NCBI GenBank assembly: GCA_946481605.1
Contig: CAMLPA010000209.1
Location: forward strand, 1 to 6,174
DNA length: 6,174 bases
Source of the DNA: an uncultured Flavihumibacter sp.
GTDB taxonomy: Bacteria > Bacteroidota > Bacteroidia > Chitinophagales > Chitinophagaceae
Direction: 5' to 3'
In this document: piece after piece, positions 1-4,926 of the stretch
Numbering within the stretch: the stretch's first letter is position 1
Layout of the letters: each line of letters starts with the position of its first letter
Translations under genes and position numbers: made by a program
The notes under the pieces: generated by a model
Told to the model about the DNA's origin: nothing
Databases searched by the model: none
The model's input: only the letters and a program-made list of their open reading frames with translations

Positions 1-372
1 CACCAGCCACCTCCGGTTCACCAGACATTTGAGGCACACAACTTTGTGATCTGCTCCTTCGTTCCCAGGCTTTATGATTACCATCCGGACGCCATCCCTG
101 CACCTTATAACCATAGTAATATCGACAGCGATGAGGTGCTTTATTATGTGGATGGTGATTTTATGAGCAGGAAGCACGTTACCCGAGGGATGATTACTTT
201 GCACCCCGCAGGAATTCCGCATGGTCCCCATCCCGGAGCAGTAGAGAAAAGCATCGGCGCCAAAGAAACGAAAGAACTGGCCGTGATGATCGATACTTTT
301 CACCCGCTTCAACTTACAAAAGCCGCGTTGGATATTGAAAATCAGGGATATGTAATGAGTTGGGCAGAATAG
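1..372 (+). CDS. hmgA: Homogentisate 1,2-dioxygenase-type protein, C-terminal part (5' truncated by window)
   Basis: The last 123 codons of an open frame that enters from the left edge. The family opens the aromatic ring of homogentisate to maleylacetoacetate in tyrosine/phenylalanine breakdown, using a non-haem Fe(II) in the cytoplasm. Visible hallmarks are PYNHSNIDSDE (window residues 36-45), then HPAGIPHGPHPG (68-79) and a closing AVMIDTFHPLQLT. By comparison with human HGD (ligands His335, Glu341, His371), the likely iron ligands are His38, Glu45 (or Asp44) and His74; the 36-residue gap between the two histidines is the same as in the human enzyme. The N-terminal portion, probably about two thirds of the protein, lies outside the window. 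A homogentisate dioxygenase-like paralogue of different substrate cannot be excluded from the C-terminus alone. The stop is TAG at 370-372; the next gene starts 35 bases later on the same strand. Confidence 0.85.
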   Translation, partial: HQPPPVHQTFEAHNFVICSFVPRLYDYHPDAIPAPYNHSNIDSDEVLYYVDGDFMSRKHVTRGMITLHPAGIPHGPHPGAVEKSIGAKETKELAVMIDTFHPLQLTKAALDIENQGYVMSWAE

Positions 373-407
373 AAAAAAATGGTATATTCCATTAAAATTT
401 GCCATAT

Positions 408-806
408 ATGATCAACGTTCACGACTTAAAAGCAGGAGATTATGTAATTGCCAGTTTTGAAGGAAGAGAATGGAGAGGAGAGGTGACAGGTGTACAAAAG
501 GAAGACAAACTGGTACAGGTAAAAACGGATGTGCAGGAATTCTGGTACCCCGCAGAAGATGTACATCCTATTCCGCTGAACCATGAACAATTGCTGGCAC
601 TGGGTTTCGAGGCGCAGTTCCAGACTGATGGTTCGGTAAAATACCTGAAAGGTCCGTTCCGCCTCTGGATACCCCAGGCGGGCAGTTTTATGGGAATGGA
701 CATCTGGTACCGGGAAGACCGGCGGCACATCAACCGTTCAATTTATGTGCATGAGTTGCAGAACTACTACCTGGCAATGACCAAAGTTGAGTTGCATCCC
801 AATTGA
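408..806 (+). CDS. Uncharacterised 132-aa protein: SH3-like start plus conserved C-terminal domain
   Basis: The function is not recognised. I chose ATG 408 (protein MINVHDLKAGDYV) over an in-frame TTG nine bases upstream. Residues 6-54 read like a small SH3/KOW-type barrel: the hydrophobic/charged alternation of LKAGDYVIASFEGREWRGEV is followed by strands ending in FWYPAEDVHPIPL. Residues 55-132 resemble a domain I associate with many small Bacteroidota hypothetical proteins, with an IPL-(N/T)-x-E-x-L-L-x-x-GF opening and a YVHELQNYYLAMT helix near the end. There is no signal peptide, membrane segment or cysteine, so it is probably cytosolic. It follows hmgA closely and could be co-transcribed with it, but nothing ties it to tyrosine catabolism. 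A candidate promoter for the downstream cluster overlaps its 3' end. Confidence 0.8.
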   Translation: MINVHDLKAGDYVIASFEGREWRGEVTGVQKEDKLVQVKTDVQEFWYPAEDVHPIPLNHEQLLALGFEAQFQTDGSVKYLKGPFRLWIPQAGSFMGMDIWYREDRRHINRSIYVHELQNYYLAMTKVELHPN

Positions 807-822
807 TTTTGATGTAGATTTG
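792..822 (+). promoter_or_regulatory. Candidate upstream promoter of the infA cluster (P1)
   Basis: TTG at 792-794 and TAGATTTG at 815-822 are separated by 20 bases, which fits the Bacteroidota primary sigma pattern (-33 TTG/TTTG, -7 TAnnTTTG). The -33 part lies inside the last codons of the preceding gene. A transcript from here would carry a leader of roughly 100 bases containing the AT-rich palindrome at 861-890. This call rests on motif match only. Confidence 0.45.
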
Positions 823-848
823 CGCCCTGAGCAGCGAAAACGCAGGTG

Positions 849-857
849 TTATCCACA
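849..857 (+). promoter_or_regulatory. Consensus DnaA box (TTATCCACA)
   Basis: TTATCCACA is an exact match to the high-affinity DnaA box. It lies in a non-coding interval four bases before an AT-rich palindrome and about 50 bases upstream of the infA -7 element. I found only this one perfect box in the window, so it is not evidence of an origin. It could mark DnaA-linked control of the cluster or be chance. Confidence 0.4.
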
Positions 858-860
858 GGC

Positions 861-890
861 TCTGAAAAAAAATTATTATATTTTTTCAGA
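861..890. repeat. 10-bp perfect inverted repeat, AT-rich
   Basis: TCTGAAAAAA (861-870) is mirrored exactly by TTTTTTCAGA (881-890) around a 10-base A/T loop. It overlaps the position where the -33 contact of the infA promoter would fall. It could be an operator-like site, a weak bidirectional terminator for the upstream gene, or a flexible DNA element next to the DnaA box. The sequence does not decide between these. Confidence 0.6.
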
Positions 891-914
891 TTCGGGGTAA
901 TAATGCTATCTTTG
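885..914 (+). promoter_or_regulatory. Promoter of infA and the downstream cluster (P2)
   Basis: TATCTTTG at 907-914 matches the Bacteroidota -7 consensus TAnnTTTG exactly and is followed by GCGCTCCC. The -33 site is weaker: TTC at 885-887, 19 bases upstream, at the edge of a T-run. Transcription would begin near 920, leaving a leader of only about 10 bases before the infA ATG at 931. Confidence 0.65.
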
Positions 915-930
915 CGCTCCCAAAATCTGT

Positions 931-1149
931 ATGGCGAAACAAGCACTTATAAAGCAAGACGGGATAATATTAGAAGCATTGTCAAACGCAATGTTCAAGG
1001 TGAAATTGGAAAATGGCCACGAAATACTGGCCACCATCTCCGGGAAAATGCGGATGCACTATATCAGAATTCTTCCTGGCGATAAGGTGGGTGTGGAAAT
1101 GAGCCCTTATGATTTGAGCAGGGGAAGGATCATTTTCAGGTATAAGTAA
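931..1149 (+). CDS. infA: Translation initiation factor IF-1
   Basis: A 72-residue protein, the standard IF-1 length, starting [19 protein letters not shown]-1 is a single OB-fold (S1-like) protein that occupies the ribosomal A site of the 30S subunit during initiation and helps IF-2 and IF-3 select the initiator tRNA. The family core [17 protein letters not shown], then [17 protein letters not shown] and [13 protein letters not shown], is intact. ATG 931 gives the full domain with no extension. It is the first gene of the ribosomal cluster and has its own promoter immediately upstream; secY and map, which commonly precede it, are not present. The gap to rpmJ is 190 bases, long for this operon, and is occupied by repeat sequence. 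Confidence 0.97.
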   Translation: MAKQALIKQDGIILEALSNAMFKVKLENGHEILATISGKMRMHYIRILPGDKVGVEMSPYDLSRGRIIFRYK

Positions 1150-1322
1150 ATTTTGGATTTTGAATGTTGGATCGAATGCACCATTCAAAATTGAATAAGA
1201 AAAGAGCCGAAGAAGAGTAGGTTAGGTTATGACGATTGGTTCTTGTTTGGGAAATTAATTTTAGATGATGGGTTTCGGGTTTTGATGAAACAGTTCAAAA
1301 TTCCGGATTCAAAATTCAAAAT
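1150..1322 (+). repeat. Heptad-repeat element copy 1 (inverted arms) in the infA-rpmJ spacer
   Basis: The left arm contains in-phase 7-base units ATTTTGG, ATTTTGA, ATGTTGG (1150-1170). The right arm carries complementary units TTCAAAA, TTCCGGA, TTCAAAA, TTCAAAA (1294-1321). Bases 1150-1165 can pair with 1307-1322 over 16 positions with one G-T pair, enclosing about 140 bases. A competing local hairpin pairs ATTTTGAATG (1157-1166) exactly with CATTCAAAAT (1182-1191). The enclosed sequence has no gene that I can recognise. It resembles the element at 2395-2479. Confidence 0.65.
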
Positions 1323-1339
1323 ATAAATAAAATCGCATC

Positions 1340-1456
1340 ATGAAAGTTAGAGCTTCTATCAAGAAAAGAAGTACAGATTGCAAGATCGTGAAGAGAAAAG
1401 GCAGGCTGTACGTGATCAACAAAAAGAATCCCCGTTATAAGCAACGCCAGGGATAA
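1340..1456 (+). CDS. rpmJ: 50S ribosomal protein L36 (zinc-free form)
   Basis: A 38-codon gene starting [21 protein letters not shown] and ending NPRYKQRQG, the classic L36 frame. L36 is the smallest protein of the large subunit and in many bacteria is a zinc ribbon with ligands Cys11, Cys14, Cys27 and a His near 32. Here those positions read Ser11, Cys14, Asn27 and Tyr33, so only one ligand remains and zinc cannot be held. This is the 'C-minus' form, which is known in the family and makes the protein independent of zinc supply. ATG 1340 is preceded by A-rich sequence with no Shine-Dalgarno. rpsM follows after 39 bases. Confidence 0.95.
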   Translation: MKVRASIKKRSTDCKIVKRKGRLYVINKKNPRYKQRQG

Positions 1457-1495
1457 GCGCAAGCGCAGTTAACATTTAAAAATCAAAATAGCAAC

Positions 1496-1876
1496 ATGGC
1501 TCGTATTTCAGGTATCGACTTACCGAAGAACAAAAGGGGCGAGATTGGGCTTACCTATATCTACGGAATAGGCCGTTCTACTGCTCAGTACATTCTGAAC
1601 AAAGCTGGCATCAGCTTCGACAAGAAAGTAAATGAGTGGAACGATGATGAACAGGCTGCCATCCGTAATATCATCAATGGTGAGTTCAAGGTGGAAGGCC
1701 AGCTTCGCAGTGAAGTGCAGATGAACATCAAGCGCTTGCTTGACATCGCATGCTACCGCGGTCTGCGCCACAGAAAAGGCCTCCCTGTTCGTGGTCAGCG
1801 TACCAAAACCAACAGCCGTACCCGCAAAGGTAAACGTAAAACCGTTGCAGGTAAGAAGAAGGCTCCTAAGAAGTAA
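1496..1876 (+). CDS. rpsM: 30S ribosomal protein S13
   Basis: A 126-residue S13, close to the usual length. It sits in the head of the small subunit and contacts the P-site tRNA and the 50S subunit. The N-terminal [20 protein letters not shown] and the helix-two-turn-helix [16 protein letters not shown] (24-39) are typical. The conserved basic motif [20 protein letters not shown] (89-108) is complete and is followed by a Lys/Arg-rich tail (109-126) that threads toward tRNA. In E. coli the S4 repressor site overlaps the start of this gene. Here the spacer before it is only 39 bases and shows no comparable fold. Confidence 0.97.
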   Translation: MARISGIDLPKNKRGEIGLTYIYGIGRSTAQYILNKAGISFDKKVNEWNDDEQAAIRNIINGEFKVEGQLRSEVQMNIKRLLDIACYRGLRHRKGLPVRGQRTKTNSRTRKGKRKTVAGKKKAPKK

Positions 1877-1911
1877 TCGCGCTGCGGCGTGATGTGCTGA
1901 TTCCCGGATCC

Positions 1912-1960
1912 GTATTCTTCTGCGGGGAGGGATAAGCTGAACTTTATTGTTAAAGAATAC
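1912..1960 (+). repeat. 8-bp inverted repeat in the rpsM-rpsK spacer
   Basis: GTATTCTT (1912-1919) pairs exactly with AAGAATAC (1953-1960), leaving a 33-base loop. The spacer (1877-1976) is about 100 bases, unusually long between these two genes, and holds no open frame I can support. The stem has no following T-run, so it is not a terminator. It may be a translational or RNA-processing element, or chance. Confidence 0.4.
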
Positions 1961-1976
1961 CTCGTTTAAAAAAACT

Positions 1977-2390
1977 ATGGCAAAAGCACAAGGTGGCAAA
2001 GGCAACGCAGCCAAAGCCTCAACGAAGAAAAGAATTGTAAAGGTGGATGCTTACGGTGATGCACATATCTCCGCCAGCTTCAATAACATCATCATCAGTT
2101 TGACCAATAAGAGCGGTCAGGTGATCTCCTGGTCCAGCGCCGGTAAAATGGGTTTCCGCGGATCTAAAAAGAACACGCCTTACGCGGCTCAGATGGCTGC
2201 CCAGGACGCTGCTAAAGTAGCGCTGGAAGCAGGCATGAAAAGGTGCGATGTGTTTGTGAAAGGACCCGGTTCAGGTCGTGAAGGCGCTATCCGCGCACTA
2301 GCCAACTCCGGTATTGAAGTAACCATGATCAAAGACGTAACCCCGCTGCCACACAACGGCTGCCGTCCTCCCAAAAAGAGAAGGGTTTAA
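1977..2390 (+). CDS. rpsK: 30S ribosomal protein S11
   Basis: A 137-residue S11, slightly longer than the roughly 129 residues common elsewhere because of a charged N-terminal lead ([19 protein letters not shown]). S11 lies on the platform of the small subunit and lines the mRNA exit path with S7 and S18. The body shows [19 protein letters not shown] (34-52), the [14 protein letters not shown] motif (59-72) and the near-universal C-terminal [17 protein letters not shown] (121-137). ATG 1977 is chosen; an in-frame TTG ten codons upstream would only add residues outside the family start. It is preceded by TTTAAAAAAACT with no Shine-Dalgarno. Confidence 0.97.
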   Translation: MAKAQGGKGNAAKASTKKRIVKVDAYGDAHISASFNNIIISLTNKSGQVISWSSAGKMGFRGSKKNTPYAAQMAAQDAAKVALEAGMKRCDVFVKGPGSGREGAIRALANSGIEVTMIKDVTPLPHNGCRPPKKRRV

Positions 2391-2394
2391 TTAT

Positions 2395-2479
2395 ATTTTG
2401 AATTTTGGATTTTAAATTTTGGATGTTGAACCGTTGGGCAATCCTTCCTTCAGCATCCAAAATTCAGAATTCAAAATTT
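2395..2479 (+). repeat. Heptad-repeat element copy 2: long hairpin in the rpsK-rpsD spacer
   Basis: Five in-phase 7-base units (ATTTTGA, ATTTTGG, ATTTTAA, ATTTTGG, ATGTTGA) run from 2395 to 2429. Their near-complement occupies 2449-2479. Bases 2400-2430 can pair with 2449-2479 over 31 positions with one A-C mismatch and four G-T pairs, closing an 18-base loop. The core 2415-2425/2454-2464 is 11 exact pairs. It begins about 10 bases after the rpsK stop, and no T-run terminator follows. It is probably a dispersed repeat related to the one at 1150-1322. Confidence 0.75.
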
Positions 2480-2490
2480 TCATTTTAGGC

Positions 2491-2548
2491 ACGTGATTTA
2501 TTTTTTACGATTTTTCACTGATCACGTACCTGATTCATAAAAAAATCG
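2491..2548 (+). promoter_or_regulatory. Candidate H-type pseudoknot in the rpsD leader
   Basis: Two perfect inverted repeats interleave. ACGTGAT (2491-2497) pairs with ATCACGT (2521-2527). CGATTTTT (2508-2515), inside that loop, pairs with AAAAATCG (2541-2548). The geometry is that of an H-type pseudoknot ending 15 bases before the rpsD ATG; alternatively the two stems could be mutually exclusive. S4, the product of rpsD, is known to repress its own mRNA through structured leaders in other bacteria. The second stem is A/T-rich and could be fortuitous. Confidence 0.35.
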
Positions 2549-2563
2549 AAAGCATTAAAAATT

Positions 2564-3169
2564 ATGGCACGTTACACTGGTCCTAAGACCAAAATCTCCA
2601 GAATCTTTGGTGAGCCCATTCTGGGCAATGGCAAATGGCTGAACAAAAACAGCAATCCTCCCGGTCAGCACGGTGCTGCCCGTAAGAGAAAGAGCCTGGG
2701 TGAATACGCCCTTCAGCTCCGTGAAAAGCAAAAAGCCAAATACACTTACGGTGTACTGGAAAAACAATTCCGCAGAACTTTTGAAGAAGCTGCCCGTAGG
2801 AAAGGTGTTACAGGTGAAAACCTGATCAAACTGCTCGAAGCACGTCTTGATAATACCGTGTTCCGTCTCGGTATCGCTCCTTCACGCCCTGCTGCACGTC
2901 AGTTGGTATCTCACAAACACATTACCGTAAACGGTGACGTGGTAAACGTTCCTTCTTATCAACTGAAGCCAGGAGATATCATCGGACTGAAAGAAAAGTC
3001 TGCCGCCAATACCGCTGTAACCAGCGTGATCCGCGGTAAGAACCAGAAATTCAGTTGGATCGACTGGAACGAGACTGAAATGCAGGGAACTTTCGTGGCA
3101 TACCCCGAAAGAGAGAGTGTTCCTGAGAACATCAAGGAACAACTGATCGTAGAATTGTACTCTAAATAA
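2564..3169 (+). CDS. rpsD: 30S ribosomal protein S4
   Basis: A 201-residue S4, normal length. It is a primary 16S rRNA-binding protein that nucleates 30S body assembly, and in other bacteria it represses its own operon. It starts [20 protein letters not shown]. The [20 protein letters not shown] motif (34-53) and the S4 RNA-binding domain (about 92-155: [21 protein letters not shown], then [13 protein letters not shown] and LKPGDII) are clear. The protein has no cysteine at all, so it lacks the zinc-knuckle seen in some S4 proteins. The 173-base spacer before it is the most structured in the cluster, which would suit self-regulation, though that is inference. Confidence 0.97.
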   Translation: MARYTGPKTKISRIFGEPILGNGKWLNKNSNPPGQHGAARKRKSLGEYALQLREKQKAKYTYGVLEKQFRRTFEEAARRKGVTGENLIKLLEARLDNTVFRLGIAPSRPAARQLVSHKHITVNGDVVNVPSYQLKPGDIIGLKEKSAANTAVTSVIRGKNQKFSWIDWNETEMQGTFVAYPERESVPENIKEQLIVELYSK

Positions 3170-3174
3170 TCCAT

Positions 3175-3212
3175 AACGGATCCCGGAATTCAGTTCCGGG
3201 ATTTCCGTTTGT
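3175..3212 (+). terminator. GC-rich hairpin between rpsD and rpoA (attenuator-like)
   Basis: ATCCCGGAA (3180-3188) pairs exactly with TTCCGGGAT (3194-3202) around a 5-base loop. AACGG (3175-3179) pairs with CCGTT (3205-3209), separated by a two-base bulge, giving about 14 pairs. The following run is short and broken (TTTGTGT), so full termination is unlikely. A partial terminator, an mRNA processing site or a 3' end stabiliser are all possible. It starts six bases after the rpsD stop. Confidence 0.55.
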
Positions 3213-3240
3213 GTAAGAAAGTAAAACCGAAATTTTAAAT

Positions 3241-4236
3241 ATGGCCATTTTAAATTTCCAGAAACCCGACAAAATCGTTCTTCAAAAAGCAACTGATTTT
3301 GAAGCACAATTTGAATTCCGTCCGCTGGAACCCGGATATGGTGTTACCATCGGAAACGCCCTGCGCAGGGTATTGCTGAGTTCTTTGGAGGGTTATGCCA
3401 TTGTAGGTATCAGGATTGAAGGGGCTGAACATGAGTTTGCCACGATTAAAGGCGTAACTGAAGACGTGACAGAGATCATCCTGAACCTGAAACAGGTTCG
3501 CTTCAAGAAAACCATCGAAGGCGAAGTTGCTTCGGAAAAGATCATGCTCACCATCAAAGGAAAATCTGAATTCACCGCTGCCATGATCGGCGAAGGTACC
3601 CAGAGCTTCCAGGTGATGAACCCCGAGCTGCTGATATGCACTATGGATCCTTCAGCTAAAATCGATATCGAACTGACCATCGGTAAAGGCCGGGGTTATG
3701 TACCTGCTGAAGACAATAAAGTGAAAGACGCTCCATTCGGATATGTTCCCATCGACTCTATCTTCACGCCCATCAAAAACGTGAAGTACGCAATCGAAAA
3801 TACCCGGGTTGAACAACGTACCGACTTCGAAAAACTGGTGATGGACGTTACCACCGATGGTACCATCCACCCCGAAGAAGCCGTGAAACAAGCTTCCCGC
3901 ATCCTCATCCAGCACCTGATGATCATCACCGATGAGAACATCACTTTCGATAACAAGGAAGAGAAGAAGGAAGACCTGGTTGACGAGCAAACGCTGCAAC
4001 TGCGTAAAATCCTGAAAACACCGCTGGAAGACCTGGACCTGAGCGTACGTGCCTTCAACTGCCTGAAAGCAGCGAAGATCAACTCCCTCAGCGAACTGGT
4101 ACAGTACGAGCAGGAAGACCTGATGAAGTTCCGCAACTTCGGTCAGAAATCCCTCAGCGAAATCGAGCAGGTACTCGGCGAACGCGGTCTGCACTTCGGT
4201 ATGGACCTCAGCAAGCTGAAACTGGACGACGAATAA
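3241..4236 (+). CDS. rpoA: DNA-directed RNA polymerase, alpha subunit
   Basis: A 331-residue alpha subunit of usual length. Dimers of alpha start core polymerase assembly by recruiting beta and beta'; the C-terminal domain contacts UP-element DNA and activators. The N-terminal domain shows RPLEPGYGVTIGNALRRVLL (27-46) and EGYAIVGIRIEGAEHEF, followed by the insert domain (about 50-180). A charged linker (about 236-252, KEEKKEDLVDEQ) leads to the C-terminal domain with LSVRAFNCLKAAKI (267-280) and NFGQKSLSEIEQVL (299-312). Arg270, Asn273, Cys274, Gly301, Lys303 and Ser304 match the E. coli DNA-contact set (Arg265, Asn268, Cys269, Gly296, Lys298, Ser299). The start ATG 3241 follows AAATTTTAAAT with no Shine-Dalgarno. 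Confidence 0.98.
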   Translation: MAILNFQKPDKIVLQKATDFEAQFEFRPLEPGYGVTIGNALRRVLLSSLEGYAIVGIRIEGAEHEFATIKGVTEDVTEIILNLKQVRFKKTIEGEVASEKIMLTIKGKSEFTAAMIGEGTQSFQVMNPELLICTMDPSAKIDIELTIGKGRGYVPAEDNKVKDAPFGYVPIDSIFTPIKNVKYAIENTRVEQRTDFEKLVMDVTTDGTIHPEEAVKQASRILIQHLMIITDENITFDNKEEKKEDLVDEQTLQLRKILKTPLEDLDLSVRAFNCLKAAKINSLSELVQYEQEDLMKFRNFGQKSLSEIEQVLGERGLHFGMDLSKLKLDDE

Positions 4237-4300
4237 TTTCTTTTTATAATCAGTACGCTGCAACTCCTTGACACGGTGCGGCGGAATTAAACCAAATGTC

Positions 4301-4828
4301 ATGCGCCACGGCGATAAAATCAACAACCTGGGTCGTAAGAAAGCCCACCGCGAAGCGTTGCTCAGCAACCTTTCTATCGAACTGATCAACCACAAAAAGA
4401 TCGTTACCACTTTGGCTAAAGCCAAGGCGCTGCGCACTTATGTGGAGCCCCTGATCACCAAGTCCACTAAAAACGCCAGCAAAGAGCAGATCATGCACCA
4501 GAGCCGCGTTGTTTTCAGCTACCTGCAAAACAAAGAGGCCGTGAAAGAACTGTTCACTGTGATCGCGCCTAAAGTGGCTGCACGTCCCGGTGGTTACACA
4601 AGGATCCTGAAACTCGGTAAAAGGGTAGGTGACAATGCTGAACTCGCAATGATCGAACTGGTTGACTTCAACGAGGTTTATGGTAAAGCAACCGCTAAAG
4701 CCGATGAGCCTGCGAAGAAAACACGTCGTAGCAGAACAGCCAAGAAAGCAGAAACTACTGCTCCTGCCGCTGAAGCTACACCGGCTGAAGAAACTGCCGC
4801 TCCTGCGGAAGATAAAGCAGCGGAATAA
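4301..4828 (+). CDS. rplQ: 50S ribosomal protein L17 with long C-terminal tail
   Basis: A 175-residue L17, much longer than the roughly 120 residues of enteric L17. L17 sits near the peptide exit tunnel of the large subunit. The family core is residues 1-124: [20 protein letters not shown], then [21 protein letters not shown] (33-53), [20 protein letters not shown] (94-113) and MIELVDF. Residues 129-175 form a low-complexity tail, first basic ([13 protein letters not shown]) then Ala/Glu/Pro-rich. Such tails are common in Bacteroidota L17 as I know them. ATG 4301 is the canonical start; an in-frame TTG at 4268 would add eleven residues not found in the family. The start lies 64 bases after rpoA, and a strong terminator follows. 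Confidence 0.97.
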   Translation: MRHGDKINNLGRKKAHREALLSNLSIELINHKKIVTTLAKAKALRTYVEPLITKSTKNASKEQIMHQSRVVFSYLQNKEAVKELFTVIAPKVAARPGGYTRILKLGKRVGDNAELAMIELVDFNEVYGKATAKADEPAKKTRRSRTAKKAETTAPAAEATPAEETAAPAEDKAAE

Positions 4829-4854
4829 GAACGATGTTCTAATTTTCTTCATAG

Positions 4855-4886
4855 AGGCAAGACTTTTAAAGGTCTTGCCTTTTTTT
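4855..4886 (+). terminator. Intrinsic terminator of the infA-rplQ cluster
   Basis: GGCAAGAC (4856-4863) pairs exactly with GTCTTGCC (4872-4879); an extra A-T pair at the base gives nine pairs around an 8-base loop. Seven T residues follow (4880-4886). This is a textbook rho-independent terminator 26 bases after the rplQ stop. Confidence 0.92.
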
Positions 4887-4900
4887 CGGCCTTTATTTTT

Positions 4901-4908
4901 TACTTTTG
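4901..4908 (+). promoter_or_regulatory. -7 element of the carA promoter
   Basis: TACTTTTG matches the Bacteroidota -7 consensus TAnnTTTG. The start site would fall near 4914, giving a leader of about a dozen bases before ATG 4927. The -33 side is poor: it overlaps the T-run of the terminator, and the nearest TTG (4875-4877) is 23 bases away, inside the terminator stem. Confidence 0.6.
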
Positions 4909-4926
4909 CAAAATTTTTCTTTACAA

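Noticed and set aside
377..393. Small inverted repeat AATGG/CCATT between hmgA and the next gene
   Set aside because: Only five pairs, no T-run after it; too weak to call a terminator or operator.
807..930. Chromosomal origin of replication
   Set aside because: Only one perfect DnaA box is visible and no dnaA, dnaN or cluster of boxes is nearby; kept only as a regulatory-site observation.
846..1085. Plus-strand frame overlapping the start of infA
   Set aside because: It runs through the promoter and palindrome and overlaps infA in another frame; the composition is not protein-like.
1236..1263. Possible internal promoter before rpmJ (TTG, N17, TAATTTTA)
   Set aside because: The -7 element lacks the final G and lies in an A/T-rich repeat region where such matches are expected by chance.
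1947..1976. In-frame TTG extension of rpsK
   Set aside because: It adds ten residues outside the S11 family; ATG 1977 follows an A-rich leader typical of the neighbouring genes.
4268..4300. In-frame TTG extension of rplQ by eleven residues
   Set aside because: L17 proteins begin at MRH; the extra residues match nothing in the family, and ATG 4301 is the natural start.
3652..4437. Long minus-strand open frame across the end of rpoA and start of rplQ
   Set aside because: It is the complement of two clearly identified genes; its protein has no recognisable features.
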